A stretch of DNA of 64,000 nucleotides from Nocardiopsis alborubida (lineage in GTDB: Bacteria; Actinomycetota; Actinomycetes; Streptosporangiales; Streptosporangiaceae): NCBI RefSeq assembly GCF_012396365.1, contig NZ_JAAXPG010000001.1:423149-487148 (forward strand). The letters run 5' to 3'. The notes under the pieces were generated by a model. That model was not told where the DNA came from and made no database searches. It saw only the letters and a program-made list of their open reading frames with translations. The first letter of the stretch is position 1; each line of letters opens with the position of its first letter. The translations under genes were made by a program, and so were the position numbers. Below, in pieces: positions 17,774-28,103 of the stretch.

Positions 17774-18937
17774 TCAGCGCTCCTCGGTCTGCTCGCCGCC
17801 CCGCTGCCCCGGCGCCTCGGACTGGGCCAGGCGGTGCAGCCAGTTCGGCGGACGGCTGTGCACCCGGCGGCGGATCTGCTCCCCGATGCGGCCGCCCGAC
17901 AGGTCGTTGGCCAGCTGGCAGGCGCGGGCCACGCCCTTGGCCCGGCTGTCGCCGTGCGCGATCACCACGGTCCCGTTCAGGCCCAGCAGCGCGGCGCCGC
18001 CGTAGGTCTCGCTGTCCAGACGCTCGCGCAGGCTCCGCAGAGCCCTGCGCTGCAACAGCGCGCCCGCCTTGGCCGCGGTCGAGGAGGTCAGCGCCGCGTG
18101 CACGGCCTCCATCGCGAACGCGGCCGTGCCCTCCACCGACTTCAGCGCGACGTTGCCGGTGTGGCCGTCGGTCACCACCACGTCCACCTTGCGCGCCAGC
18201 AGGTCGTGGCCCTCGATGTTGCCCCGGAAGTCCATCGCCGGGGGCCCCTCCGCGGTGGCCGCCAGCAGCTCCGTCGCCCTGCGCACGAGCTTGTTGCCCT
18301 TGCCCGGCTCCGAGCCGATGGTGAGCACCCCCACCCTGGGCCTGCGCACCCCGAACGCGGTCTGGGCGTACGCGCAGCCCAGGTGTGCGAACTGCACCAG
18401 CATCTCGGGCTTGGCGTCGGCGTTGGCCCCGGCGTCCACCATGATCGTGGGCGTCTCGCCGGTGGGAAGGGTCACAGCCAGCGCCGGGCGCAGCACCCCG
18501 GGCTGGGTGCGCAGCCGCACGGTGGAGGTCGCCACGATCCCGCCGGTGGACCCGGCCGAGACCAGGGCGTCGGCGTCGCCCCGGCGGATCAGGCGGCAGG
18601 AGACGGCGGCGCTGGAGCGGGGCCGACGCCAGCTGGCCAGGGCGCCCTCGTGCATGGCCAGGTTGTCCTCGGCGTGCACGATGGGGATGTCGCGCAGCGC
18701 GCCCTCCTCGGCGAGCAGCGCGGCGATCTCGCTCCGCCGCCCCACGAGCAGGACGCGCAGGCCGAGTTCGCGGACGGCCATCACGGCGCCCCGCACGATC
18801 TCGGCGGGCGCGTTGTCCCCGCCCATCGCGTCCACGGCGATGATCGGCGGGGACGGGCGCCGCGCGACGGACGCCTCCGCGTCGGGTGTACCAGTCAACT
18901 GTTCCCTCACGGGTGTGGTGGGCGGACGCGGTGACAC
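17774..18937 (-). CDS. plsX: phosphate acyltransferase PlsX
   Basis: This 387-residue PlsX makes acyl-phosphate from acyl-ACP for phospholipid synthesis. The N-terminal hallmark IIAVDAMGGDNAPAEIV begins near residue 32. Downstream are DALVSAGSTGGIV, IMVDAGANADAKPEMLVQFA, IGSEPGKGN and VDVVVTDGHTGNVALKSVEG. A GTG at 18937 gives a 30-residue N-terminal extension; a GTG at 18910 is equally possible, and neither has a strong ribosome-binding site. The C-terminal tail after LLGLNGTVVIAHGDSRAKG is long and charged. It is not next to the usual rpmF/rnc/fab genes, and it faces divergently from the kamA-type gene. Confidence 0.94.
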   Translation of the reverse strand: MSPRPPTTPVREQLTGTPDAEASVARRPSPPIIAVDAMGGDNAPAEIVRGAVMAVRELGLRVLLVGRRSEIAALLAEEGALRDIPIVHAEDNLAMHEGALASWRRPRSSAAVSCRLIRRGDADALVSAGSTGGIVATSTVRLRTQPGVLRPALAVTLPTGETPTIMVDAGANADAKPEMLVQFAHLGCAYAQTAFGVRRPRVGVLTIGSEPGKGNKLVRRATELLAATAEGPPAMDFRGNIEGHDLLARKVDVVVTDGHTGNVALKSVEGTAAFAMEAVHAALTSSTAAKAGALLQRRALRSLRERLDSETYGGAALLGLNGTVVIAHGDSRAKGVARACQLANDLSGGRIGEQIRRRVHSRPPNWLHRLAQSEAPGQRGGEQTEER

Positions 18938-18995
18938 GGTATCGGGTCGCGCAGGGGCGGCGTCGTCAGGCGCTTTCGTGTACTCATGCGAGGAT

Positions 18996-19035
18996 ACTTC
19001 CCGTATGTCCAGGTCAGGCCTGAACTTCCCGCATG
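18996..19035. repeat. direct repeat ACTTCCCGyATG in plsX-kamA intergenic region
   Basis: ACTTCCCGTATG (18996-19007) and ACTTCCCGCATG (19024-19035) are 28 bases apart. The first sits in a small dyad, ATAC-TTCCC-GTAT. They lie between divergent plsX and the radical SAM gene and could be regulator sites. Evidence is limited to the repeat itself. Confidence 0.35.
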
Positions 19036-19225
19036 ATGGATAAAAGCCCCTAAACGGGGTATATCCGCTCGCTGCCCCGGGGTGTGATCACCCTCCGGCG
19101 GCACGCGACAACCACATCGAACACCTTCCGGCGGTCCGCTGGTGTGCCCGCACACCGGAACCGCCGGGTCAGGGCTGCCCGCACCAACCCGTCGGGCGCC
19201 CTGCTCACCCGCAGAGAGGAGAGGC

Positions 19226-20590
<1,365 letters not shown>

Positions 20591-20716
20591 AGCGGTCCGG
20601 AGCCGCGCGTCCGATCCCGAGTGCGCTCGGGACGAGGCGGACGGCGGTCCCGTCCCAGGGGGTTTGGAGCGTCCCTGGGGCGGGTCCCGTCCGCCGCGCG
20701 CGTCCCCGGACACAGA

Positions 20717-20749
20717 CGGAGCCCGGCACCGCGGTGGTGCCGGGCTCCG
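20717..20749 (+). terminator. terminator after the KamA-type gene
   Basis: A 14-base perfect stem (CGGAGCCCGGCACC / GGTGCCGGGCTCCG) has a 5-base loop. A smaller hairpin, TCCCGAG-TGCG-CTCGGGA, precedes it at 20615-20632. The interval 20591-20858 has no gene. Confidence 0.75.
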
Positions 20750-20858
20750 CTCGCGTCCGCGCCGTGGACGGAGTGCGGGTCGCCGGACGGGTTCGGGTGG
20801 TCACGGCGACCCTCGACGCGGACCCTTTCCTGGGTGGTCTGAGGGTTGGGGGTCCTGG

Positions 20859-21095
20859 TCAGCGCAGGAGGGCGTCGAAGTCGCCGGTCTTGGCGCCGCG
20901 CACGAAGGCCTCGATCTCGGCGGGGGTGTAGACGAGCGCCGGCCCCTGGGGGTCGCGCGAGTTGCGCACGGCGATGTCCCCGTCCGGAAGCGTGGCGACC
21001 TCGACACAGTTCCCGTCCGGATTGCTCCAGCTGCTCTTGGTCCAGACGACCTTCGGCAGCCGGCTGGCGGGAACGCCGTTGTAGAACGGATGCAT
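20859..21095 (-). CDS. DUF397 domain protein
   Basis: This 78-residue DUF397 protein has the family core WTKSSWSNPDGNCVEVATL, then DIAVRNSRDPQGPALVYTP and EIEAFVRGAKTGDFD. The start ATG at 21095 has a perfect GGAGG 7 bases upstream. DUF397 proteins are small partners of XRE-DUF5753 regulators in the WhiJ/AbaA-like loci of Streptomyces. Here the regulator lies about 540 bases upstream on the same strand, with the HATPase gene beyond. A bipartite operator (21274-21307) lies upstream and matches one in the XRE-HATPase intergenic region. Confidence 0.9.
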   Translation of the reverse strand: MHPFYNGVPASRLPKVVWTKSSWSNPDGNCVEVATLPDGDIAVRNSRDPQGPALVYTPAEIEAFVRGAKTGDFDALLR

Positions 21096-21273
21096 CTCAA
21101 CCTCCTGGAACGTGGGGGACGCGTGAGCGGGGTGTGTCCACACGCGGCGGTCCAGTCCGCCGCGCCCGTCGTGTCGAACCACCGGGGCCCCGCCGGGAAG
21201 TCGACCCCCGGGCATGGGTGGCCCTGTCCCCCGTTGGGCTGTTTCATCCCCGGTGCGAGCCAAAGCGTAGCTT

Positions 21274-21307
21274 ATGCACGTGCATTCGTACTTACGGCAG
21301 TAAGTAC
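21274..21307. promoter_or_regulatory. bipartite operator copy 1 upstream of the DUF397 gene
   Basis: ATGCACGTGCAT (21274-21285), a perfect 12-base palindrome, is followed after 2 bases by GTACTTAC-GGCA-GTAAGTAC (21288-21307), a perfect 8-base dyad. The arrangement GCACGTGCAT-N5-CTTAC-N4-GTAAG recurs at 22760-22789 with N6. The local DNA is AT-rich, as expected for a promoter. The remainder, 21308-21634, is purine-rich and shows no gene. Confidence 0.65.
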
Positions 21308-21634
21308 TTATGCAAGCACGTCGGGCGGTTCGGGGGCGGAACCGCACGTCACGCCCAACGCGGCGGGAATGCCGGGGGTCCGGTCCCCGAGGATCGTTGT
21401 CCGGTCGTGGCCGAAGGCGGCCAGCCGGGGGCCGGTTTCGTGTGCGAAAAGCGAACACCTGGGCGCGGAGAGCGACCAGGTGTGGGAAGGCGGTGGGGGA
21501 GGCGAACGGTGGGGTGGAGGAGGCTCCCGGGAGCGGGGTCCGGTGGTGGGGCCTGGCGGCGGGGACGAGGGGGAGGGCGTCCCGAGGCGGGTACCCCGGT
21601 CAGGGGCTCGGGAACCGGTGGGCGGGGACGGCGG

Positions 21635-22543
21635 TCAGGAGTAGCGCTCCAGGAAGCCGAGGAGGATCTCCTCCGTGGCGGAGGGCGGCGGCGCCTGGGT
21701 GGCGAGGTGGTCCATCGTCTGCGCGTAGCGGTGGGTGTCGTCGTACTTGTCGAAGTACAGGGCGCTGCTCAACTGCTCCAGGTAGACCACGTCGGGCAGT
21801 TGGGGGGTGGGGAAGCGCAGGATGCTGAACGGGCCGCCAGCGGCGGGGTGGCCGCCCATGGCGAAGGTGGCGATCTGGAGGGTGATGTTGGGGCGGCGGG
21901 CCATCTCGACCAGGTGCTCGATCTGCCCGCGCATCACCTCGGTGCCGCCGTAGGGGCGGTGCAGTACGGCCTCGTCGATGACCGCCCACAGTCTGGGCGC
22001 CTCGGGTTCGACGAATCTGCGCTGGCGGCGCATGCGCATCCGCACCCGGCTGTCGACGTCCTCCTCCGACGTGGCGGTCCGGGACAGGCGGATGACCGAG
22101 CGCGCGTAGTCCTCGCTCTGGAGCAGGCCCGGGACGAACTGGACCTCGAAGGTGCGGATGACCGACGCGGCCTCCTCCAGGCCGACGTAGACACCGAACC
22201 AGTTCGGCAGCACGTCGCCGTACTTGTGCCACCAGCCCTGGGCGTTGGCGCTGGAGACCAGCCCGAGGAGGGCCTCGCGCTGGTCCGCCTGCTCCACGCC
22301 GTAGAGCTTGAGCAGGTCGTCCACGTCGCGGCGCTTGAAGCTGACCTGGCCGAGCTCCATGCGGCTGATCTTGGCGTGGGAGGCGCGGATGGCGTACCCG
22401 GCGTCGTGCCGCGAAATCCCCTTCTCCTGGCGCAGCCGCCGCAGCTGCGTTCCCAGGAGAATGCGCAGCACGGTGGGGCCACCGCTGGAATTGGCCAGGA
22501 AATCCTGGGTGACCTGCATATTCTGTGCCTCTTCGGCGACCAC
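21635..22543 (-). CDS. XRE-family HTH regulator with DUF5753 domain
   Basis: This 302-residue regulator has an XRE helix-turn-helix at about residues 27-85 (LGTQLRRLRQEKGISRHDAG, AKISRMELGQ) and a DUF5753 effector domain (VQFVPGLLQSEDYARSVIRL, VIDEAVLHRPYGG, DVVYLEQLSSALYFD). The GTG at 22543 is preferred because AGGAGGCGAT precedes it at normal spacing. Members of this family (WhiJ-like) act with DUF397 proteins and anti-sigma-type kinases in development or antibiotic control. It is divergent from the HATPase gene across a region with the second bipartite operator, so autoregulation and joint control are likely. Confidence 0.9.
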   Translation of the reverse strand: MVAEEAQNMQVTQDFLANSSGGPTVLRILLGTQLRRLRQEKGISRHDAGYAIRASHAKISRMELGQVSFKRRDVDDLLKLYGVEQADQREALLGLVSSANAQGWWHKYGDVLPNWFGVYVGLEEAASVIRTFEVQFVPGLLQSEDYARSVIRLSRTATSEEDVDSRVRMRMRRQRRFVEPEAPRLWAVIDEAVLHRPYGGTEVMRGQIEHLVEMARRPNITLQIATFAMGGHPAAGGPFSILRFPTPQLPDVVYLEQLSSALYFDKYDDTHRYAQTMDHLATQAPPPSATEEILLGFLERYS

Positions 22544-22758
22544 ATCGCCTCCTGTGCAACGGCTGTAGCGGCTTTGGTGCGGGCGACCGCTCAGTATACC
22601 CACGGGGCCCTGTTACGGACAGAGGTGAGCGGGGATTGGGGTGGGACCTATGAGCCCCTTACGGGTCTGATGTAAACACGCATGCCCGTCTGTGAATTCT
22701 GCGCAAGGGATCTACCAATAAGGGTGCTTCGTCCTATACTCTAGGCCGGACGTTGAGC

Positions 22759-22789
22759 TGCACGTGCATCTGTGTCTTACAGATGTAAG
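22759..22789. promoter_or_regulatory. bipartite operator copy 2 between XRE and HATPase genes
   Basis: TGCACGTGCA (22759-22768) is a perfect palindrome. After GCACGTGCAT comes N6 and then CTTAC-AGAT-GTAAG (22776-22789). An overlapping dyad, CATCTGT-N5-ACAGATG, spans 22767-22785. It matches copy 1 in both half-elements. A TATACT -10-like box lies just upstream at 22735-22740, so binding here would block transcription of the HATPase gene. Confidence 0.65.
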
Positions 22790-22842
22790 CCACGATGGCC
22801 CCTCGGACCGGGTCAACCGACAGCGCACTCGTGAGGACCTTG

Positions 22843-23394
22843 ATGAACGCAGAGCTGGTGTCCTCGGAGACCGACTCCGAGCCCTCCTGGAGCCGCCCCT
22901 CCCTCGCGGTGGCCTCCCAGGCACTCCTGGGCGGCTGGTGGGACGACCCGCTGGGCCGTCTCCCGGTCGGCGAGCGCGCGCGGACGAGGGACGCGGCGGC
23001 GGGCGCGTTCGCGGCCTCGCCGGAGTCGGTGCGGCGGGCGCGCGAGTTCGCCTCCGGGGCCCTGGAGGAGTGGGGGTTCTCCGAGGAGGTCGAGGACGTC
23101 CGGCTGATCGTCTCCGAACTCGTGGGCAACTCCTGTCGGCACGCCCTCCCCGAGGTCGGACGCCCGCGCGGCCGCGTCGTGGTCCAGCTGCGCCGCCTCG
23201 ACGGCGGGCGGGGCGGTGTGGTGTGCATGGTCGCCGATTCCAGCGAAAAAGCCCCGGTCAGGGTGGACGCCCACCATTTCGCCGAGTCGGGCCGGGGGCT
23301 CGGCCTCGTCTCCGCTTTCAGCCGTGAATGGGGCTGGGAACCGGTCAGCGGCCGCGGAAAAATCGTGTGGGCGATATGCGGTGGTGAGGGCTGA
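22843..23394 (+). CDS. ATP-binding anti-sigma-type kinase (HATPase_c_2, RsbW/AbaA-like)
   Basis: This 183-residue GHKL ATPase is of the serine-kinase anti-sigma type. The N-box is ELVGNSCRHA, the middle VVCMVADSSEKAPV, and the G-box AESGRGLGLVSAFS. A conserved Trp-rich end (EWGWEPVSGRGKIVWAI) is typical of the actinomycete subfamily. The N-terminal 45 residues are variable. The ATG at 22843 has GAGGA upstream; an earlier in-frame ATG at 22795 is possible. By family knowledge such proteins bind sigma factors or phosphorylate STAS antagonists, and a STAS gene follows 152 bases downstream on the same strand. Confidence 0.85.
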   Translation: MNAELVSSETDSEPSWSRPSLAVASQALLGGWWDDPLGRLPVGERARTRDAAAGAFAASPESVRRAREFASGALEEWGFSEEVEDVRLIVSELVGNSCRHALPEVGRPRGRVVVQLRRLDGGRGGVVCMVADSSEKAPVRVDAHHFAESGRGLGLVSAFSREWGWEPVSGRGKIVWAICGGEG

Positions 23395-23546
23395 CGCACG
23401 CCCCTGAGGGATTCCGGGAAAGGGCACCGGGGGCTGTGGACGGCACCGGACGGACCGCCCGGGAAGAGTAGGCTGTCAACGCATGTCGGCATTTGGCCGA
23501 CCGCGTCCTGAGCAGAGTTCCCTACACCCGATCCCCGGAGCGAGGC

Positions 23547-23915
23547 GTGACCGTGCTGGACACGGAACAGGACCAGTTCGTCTGTGACGGGACCACCGTC
23601 GTCGAGCTGGGCGGCGAGATCGACATCGCCACCGCGGAGGAGGCGTTCACCCGGATCACGGCCGCCGCCGCGGACGGCTGCGTGGTGGTGGACCTGTCCG
23701 CGGTGGAGTTCATCGACGCCTCGGGCGTCAACGCCCTCGTGCGCGCCCTGCGCTTCGCGGCGGGGGCCCGGCACCACCTCCTCCTGGCCTGCCCGCCCCG
23801 CCAGCTGACCCGCATCCTCGACGTCCTGGCGCTGAGCGCGGTCCTGCCGACCCATCCCGACGTCTCCGCCGCCCGTTCCGCCCACGACGGATCCGGACGC
23901 GGCGCCCCGCGCTGA
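23547..23915 (+). CDS. STAS-domain anti-sigma factor antagonist
   Basis: This 122-residue STAS protein is of the SpoIIAA/RsbV type. Its core reads VVELGGEIDIATAEEAFTRI, then VVVDLSAVEFIDASGVNALV, where Ser in DASG is the phosphorylation site. The GTG at 23547 (MTVLDTEQ) has GGAGCGAGG just upstream. A longer frame from 23493 lacks similarity. It probably partners the kinase encoded at 22843; the PP2C protein at 1040 is a possible distant phosphatase. The tail after residue 105 is Arg/Ser/His-rich and lacks homology. Confidence 0.85.
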   Translation: MTVLDTEQDQFVCDGTTVVELGGEIDIATAEEAFTRITAAAADGCVVVDLSAVEFIDASGVNALVRALRFAAGARHHLLLACPPRQLTRILDVLALSAVLPTHPDVSAARSAHDGSGRGAPR

Positions 23916-24023
23916 CGGGAGCGTTCCCACGAGGGGGAGCGGACCCGTTCGCGCACCCGGCGCGGCCCCGCGCCGCACCCGCACACGGAAACCGACCCCG
24001 GCCGCGGGCCGGCCCCGGACACA

Positions 24024-24066
24024 GGAGGGGGCGCGCCCGGCGCCGTGCGCCGGACACGCCCCCTCC
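24024..24066 (-). terminator. terminator of glmS
   Basis: An outer stem GGAGGGGGCG/CGCCCCCTCC and an inner stem CCGGCGC-CGT-GCGCCGG form a long hairpin 9 bases past the glmS stop on the minus strand. It can also stop transcription from the STAS gene on the plus strand. Confidence 0.8.
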
Positions 24067-24075
24067 CCGGTCCTT

Positions 24076-25923
24076 CTACTCGACCGTCACGCTCTTGGCC
24101 AGGTTGCGCGGCTGGTCCACGTCGTTGCCCTTGGCCAGGGCCAGCTCGCAGGCGAACACCTGCATGGGGATCGTGGACACGAGCGGCTGGAGCAGGGTCG
24201 GCACGGCCGGGATGGGGATGAGCACGTCCGCGTACGGGCGGACCGCCTCGTCGCCCTCCTCGGCGATGACGATGGTGCGGGCGCCGCGGGCGCGCACCTC
24301 CTGGATGTTGGACACGATCTTGTCGTGCAGCACGCTGCGGCCCTTGGGGGAGGGCACCACCACGACGACCGGCACACCGTCCTCGATCAGCGCGATCGAC
24401 CCGTGCTTGAGCTCACCGGCGGCGAACGCCTCGGCGTGCATGTACGCCAGCTCCTTGAGCTTGAGCGCGCCCTCCATCGCCACGGGGTAGCCCACGTGAC
24501 GGCCCAGGAACAGCACCGTGTCGGCGTCCGACAGCGACCGGGCCAGCTCGCGGACCGGCTCGGCCGTCTCCAGGACCCGCTCGACCTGCTCGGGCATGGT
24601 GGCCAGCTGGGCGATCACGGTGTTGATCTCGTCGCCGAACTTCAGCCCGCGCACCTGGGCCAGGTACAGGCCGATCAGGTAGCAGGCGGCCAGCTGGGTG
24701 AGGAAGGTCTTGGTGGCGGCGACGCCGACCTCCGGGCCCGCGTGCGTGTACAGGACACCGTCGGACTCGCGCGGGATGGTCGACCCGTTGACGTTGCAGA
24801 TGGCCAGCACCCGGGCGCGCTGCTCGCGGGCGTAGCGGACCGCCATCAGGGTGTCCATGCTCTCGCCGGACTGGGAGATGGCGATGACCAGGGTCTGCTG
24901 GTCCAGGATCGGGTCCCGGTAGCGGAACTCGCTGGCCACCTCGACCTCGCACGGGATGCGGCACCAGTGCTCGATGGCGTACTTGGCGATCAGACCCGCG
25001 TGGTAGGAGGTGCCGCAGGCGATGATGACGATCTTCTCGACCGAGCGCAGGTCCTCGGGGGACAGGCGCATCTCGTCCAGGGTGAGCTGGCCGTCGGCCG
25101 TCACGCGGCCCAGGAGGGTGTCGGCCACCGCGCGCGGCTGCTCGACGATCTCCTTGAGCATGAAGTAGTCGTAGCCGCCCTTCTCGGCGGCGGAGGCGTC
25201 CCAGTCCACGTGGTACTCGCGCACGTCGACGGGGTTGCCGTCGTAGTCGGTCACCGTGACCGAGTCCGCGCGCAGCTCCACGACCTGGTCCTGGCCCAGC
25301 TCGACCGCCTCGCGGGTGTGGGCGATGAACGCCGCCACGTCACTGGCCAGGAAGTTCTCGCCCTCACCGCGGCCGACGACCAGCGGCGAGTTGCGGCGGG
25401 CGGCCACGACCAGGTCGGGGTCGTCCACGGAGACGGCCACGAGGGTGAACGCGCCCTCCAGGCGTTTGCACACCGCGCGCATGGCGGAGGGGAGCCCGTC
25501 GGTCCGGGCCAGCTCGGTGTTGAGCAGGTGCGCGGCGACCTCGGTGTCGGTCTCGGAGAGGAACTTGCAGCCCTGCTCCTCCAGCTCCAGGCGCAGCGCG
25601 GCGAAGTTCTCGATGATGCCGTTGTGGACGATGGCGACACGGTTGTCGTTGTCCACGTGGGGGTGGGCGTTGACGTCGTTCGGGGCTCCGTGCGTGGCCC
25701 AGCGCGTGTGCCCGATCCCGGCGCCGTCGCCGCTGACGGGCCGCTCCTCCAGCGCCCGGCGCAGGTTCGCGAGCTTGCCCGCGCGCTTCTCGGTGCGCAG
25801 GGCGCCCTCGCCCAGCACAGCCACACCCGCGGAGTCATATCCGCGGTACTCCAACCTTGCTAGGCCGTCCACGACAACCTCAAGCGCCGGTTGCGGCCCG
25901 ACGTAGCCAACGATTCCGCACAT
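24076..25923 (-). CDS. glmS: glutamine-fructose-6-phosphate aminotransferase
   Basis: GlmS (615 residues) makes glucosamine-6-phosphate for peptidoglycan. The mature N-terminal nucleophile Cys2 is in MCGIVGYVGP. The glutaminase domain includes EYRGYDSAGVAV and GIGHTRWATHGAPNDVNAHP. The two SIS domains include IACGTSYHAGLIAKY, ISQSGESMDTLMA and FLGRHVGYPVAMEGALKLKE, and the enzyme ends LAKSVTVE as is standard. The ATG at 25923 is fixed by Cys2. There is no glmS ribozyme. Short TGGTC/GACCA elements at about 25976-26034 lie upstream and could be sites for a GntR-type regulator such as DasR. Confidence 0.97.
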   Translation of the reverse strand: MCGIVGYVGPQPALEVVVDGLARLEYRGYDSAGVAVLGEGALRTEKRAGKLANLRRALEERPVSGDGAGIGHTRWATHGAPNDVNAHPHVDNDNRVAIVHNGIIENFAALRLELEEQGCKFLSETDTEVAAHLLNTELARTDGLPSAMRAVCKRLEGAFTLVAVSVDDPDLVVAARRNSPLVVGRGEGENFLASDVAAFIAHTREAVELGQDQVVELRADSVTVTDYDGNPVDVREYHVDWDASAAEKGGYDYFMLKEIVEQPRAVADTLLGRVTADGQLTLDEMRLSPEDLRSVEKIVIIACGTSYHAGLIAKYAIEHWCRIPCEVEVASEFRYRDPILDQQTLVIAISQSGESMDTLMAVRYAREQRARVLAICNVNGSTIPRESDGVLYTHAGPEVGVAATKTFLTQLAACYLIGLYLAQVRGLKFGDEINTVIAQLATMPEQVERVLETAEPVRELARSLSDADTVLFLGRHVGYPVAMEGALKLKELAYMHAEAFAAGELKHGSIALIEDGVPVVVVVPSPKGRSVLHDKIVSNIQEVRARGARTIVIAEEGDEAVRPYADVLIPIPAVPTLLQPLVSTIPMQVFACELALAKGNDVDQPRNLAKSVTVE

Positions 25924-25975
25924 GGCCGCCAGCGTAAGCGAAGAAGCCGGTCGAATCGACCAACCAGGCACCCAT

Positions 25976-26034
25976 ACCACTGGTCATTTTCGCAGGTAAC
26001 GGTATAGACCATTTGGTGCATGGGGAGTAGACCA
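25976..26034. promoter_or_regulatory. GACCA/TGGTC elements upstream of glmS
   Basis: ACCACTGGT (25976-25984), AACGGTATAGACCATT (25998-26013) and GTAGACCAC (26026-26034) cluster within 60 bases upstream of glmS. The middle one matches 12 of 16 positions of the DasR site ACTGGTCTAGACCAGT as I recall it. Similar TAGACCA elements precede pckG. This is a candidate only. Confidence 0.35.
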
Positions 26035-26216
26035 CGCAGGTCGGGGGCATGGGGGGGCAACGAGTGGAACCGATTCCACCCTCCGGGAAGGAGAGGCAAA
26101 ATTTTGGGGGTACGTGTCGTGAACATGTGGCTTCGGGCACGTTTCCGGCGCTGTGGCGGGACTTGTGGGGACCGGCCGCCCGGTGCGGTCGACCCCCTGC
26201 TCTAGGGTGGTCATTC

Positions 26217-27161
26217 GTGTCTCACGCGACGAAGAACGGCTTCTCCACGCCGTACGTGGAGATGGACCGGGAGGCCTGGGCCGCGCTCCGGGCCTCCACA
26301 CCCCTTTCCCTGACCGAGGCGGACCTCGCCGAGCTCCGCGGCACCACCGACCCCACCTCCCTCGAGGACGTGCGGGACGTCTACCTGCCGCTGTCGCGAC
26401 TGCTCAACCTCTACGTGGGCGCGACCCAGCAGCGGCACGCCGCGGTGCGCGCCTTCCTCGGCGAGTCCGACCGCCCGTCGCCGTTCATCATCGGCGTCGC
26501 GGGCAGCGTCGCGGTGGGCAAGTCCACCACGGCGCGCCTCCTGCGCTCCCTGCTCGCCCAGTGGCCCAACCACCCGGACGTGGAACTGGTCAGCACCGAC
26601 AACTTCCTGCACGCCAACGCGGTGCTGGAGTCGCGCGGCCTGATGCGCCGCAAGGGCTTCCCCGAGAGCTACGACCGCCGCGCCCTGGTGCGCTTCGTGT
26701 CGGAGATGAAGGCGGGGGCCGACCGGATCGACATCCCCGTCTACTCCCACCTGAACTACGACATCGTGCCGGACGAGCGCCAGACCGTGCACCGACCCGA
26801 CATCCTCATCGTCGAGGGCATCAACGTCCTCCAGACCCCCTCCGTGGGACGCCTGGCCGTGGCCGACTTCTTCGACTTCTCCATCTACGTGGACGCCAGG
26901 GTCGAGAACATCCGCGGCTGGTACCTCGACCGCTTCCGCGAGCTGCGCCGCACCGCGTTCTCCGACCCGCGCTCCTACTTCCACCACATGGCCACCGCCA
27001 TCGGCGAGGAGGAGGCGCTGGAGTTCGCCGCCAACACCTGGCGCACCATCAACGAGGTCAACCTCGTGGAGAACATCCGTCCCACCCGGGGACGGGCCAC
27101 CCTGATCCTGTACAAGGGCGACGACCACCGCGTGAGCCGGGTGCGGCTGCGCAAGACCTGA
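26217..27161 (+). CDS. coaA: type I pantothenate kinase
   Basis: This 314-residue prokaryotic CoaA phosphorylates pantothenate, the first committed step of CoA synthesis. It has the P-loop [12 protein letters not shown], the substrate-binding [43 protein letters not shown] and the C-terminal [14 protein letters not shown]. The GTG at 26217 ([16 protein letters not shown]) has AGGGTGG upstream; earlier in-frame starts lack similarity. It is divergent from glmS and followed by a strong bidirectional terminator. Confidence 0.97.
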   Translation: MSHATKNGFSTPYVEMDREAWAALRASTPLSLTEADLAELRGTTDPTSLEDVRDVYLPLSRLLNLYVGATQQRHAAVRAFLGESDRPSPFIIGVAGSVAVGKSTTARLLRSLLAQWPNHPDVELVSTDNFLHANAVLESRGLMRRKGFPESYDRRALVRFVSEMKAGADRIDIPVYSHLNYDIVPDERQTVHRPDILIVEGINVLQTPSVGRLAVADFFDFSIYVDARVENIRGWYLDRFRELRRTAFSDPRSYFHHMATAIGEEEALEFAANTWRTINEVNLVENIRPTRGRATLILYKGDDHRVSRVRLRKT

Positions 27162-27173
27162 CCGGCCCGACAC

Positions 27174-27215
27174 GGGCGTTCGGCCCGGCGCCGCGCCGGG
27201 CCGGGCCGAACGCCC
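27174..27215. terminator. bidirectional terminator between coaA and a membrane protein gene
   Basis: Thirteen-base perfect arms, GGGCGTTCGGCCC and GGGCCGAACGCCC, with a GC-rich inner segment that can pair further. The element sits between convergent genes ending at 27161 and 27223. Confidence 0.75.
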
Positions 27216-27222
27216 GCCGCGG

Positions 27223-27819
27223 CTACCCCGCCGTCAGGGCCAGGCCGATCAGTACGCCCGCCACGACGGCCAGGGTCAGGACGACGGCGAACGCCATTCC
27301 GAGCAGGTAGGCGTGCTGCTCGAACCACGTCACGAGACCGGGGCGGAACCGGCTGAGCTCCTTGGGGGTGACAGGCCCCTCCGGGCCGCTGCACGGCAGC
27401 CCGAGCGCGCCCACCAGCCGGTCCATGTCCTCGGTCGTGTAGTTGGCGCCGTACACCCGGACGAGCACGCCGCCGTGTGCGTCGAGGACGAACAGGGTGT
27501 CGCAGGGGCCCCCGCGCGGCTGGACGACGGTCGCGCGGATCGTCCACACGGCGTGCGACCGTGACCGGCGCCGCTGGAAGAACGCCCCCTTGAGGACGAT
27601 CTCGTGCGCGGTCAGCACGATCCTGGCGCGGTGGAGGTGCACGGCCACCACCGCGACCAGCACGGTCCACGCGGCGCCCGTGGCCAGGGCCGCTCCCGGG
27701 CCGACGCGGAACGCGATGCCGGCGGTCATGACCACACCGGTCACCACCCCGACACCCAACCTGGCCCATCCCGCCCGAAGGCCGGGCCGTAGTACGAGGT
27801 CGCCCTGAACGTGGTGCAT
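27223..27819 (-). CDS. membrane protein with PH-like soluble domain, unknown function
   Basis: A 198-residue hypothetical protein. Two N-terminal helices span about residues 20-62. A soluble segment with bacterial PH-domain-like strands follows (RIVLTAHEIVLKGAFFQRR, TIRATVVQPRGGPCDTLFVLDAHGG, LVRVYGANYTTEDMDRLVGAL), and one C-terminal helix covers about residues 172-196. The ATG at 27819 gives MHHVQGDLVLRPGLRAGW. The layout of helices, then PH-like domain, then helix is seen in many uncharacterised actinobacterial proteins. No neighbour suggests a role. Confidence 0.6.
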   Translation of the reverse strand: MHHVQGDLVLRPGLRAGWARLGVGVVTGVVMTAGIAFRVGPGAALATGAAWTVLVAVVAVHLHRARIVLTAHEIVLKGAFFQRRRSRSHAVWTIRATVVQPRGGPCDTLFVLDAHGGVLVRVYGANYTTEDMDRLVGALGLPCSGPEGPVTPKELSRFRPGLVTWFEQHAYLLGMAFAVVLTLAVVAGVLIGLALTAG

Positions 27820-28103
27820 GTGAGTACCGCCCTTTCCCGGTTCCTCGGACGCTCCCGCGCCCGCGTCGGTTCCCGTCCCCTCCGGGCGGTCGCGTACCGG
27901 CGGCGGCGCGGCCGGGGACCCGGGCCGGTTTGGCGAGGGTCCCGGGGCGGGTTAGGCTGGTGGCTCTTTTCGGCAGCGCCCCCTCAACGGGTGCTGTGCG
28001 CTCTCATGGATCGGAACGAACCGGGCCCTCGCGGCGACCGGGGCGGGACCCGCGCACGCGCGCTGCCGCGTTCCTGTCCCGCAGATCCCTCCGAGGTCGC
28101 CGC

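Noticed and set aside
15710..18934. Long plus-strand open frame antisense to argS and plsX
   Set aside because: It is an antisense shadow caused by high GC at codon position 3. It has no ribosome-binding site and no family similarity.
25924..26216. glmS ribozyme or riboswitch in the glmS leader
   Set aside because: No ribozyme core is visible, and this ribozyme is typical of Firmicutes.
28000..28103. Rifamycin-associated element upstream of the HelD-like gene
   Set aside because: No matching inverted repeat was found in the upstream 150 bases.
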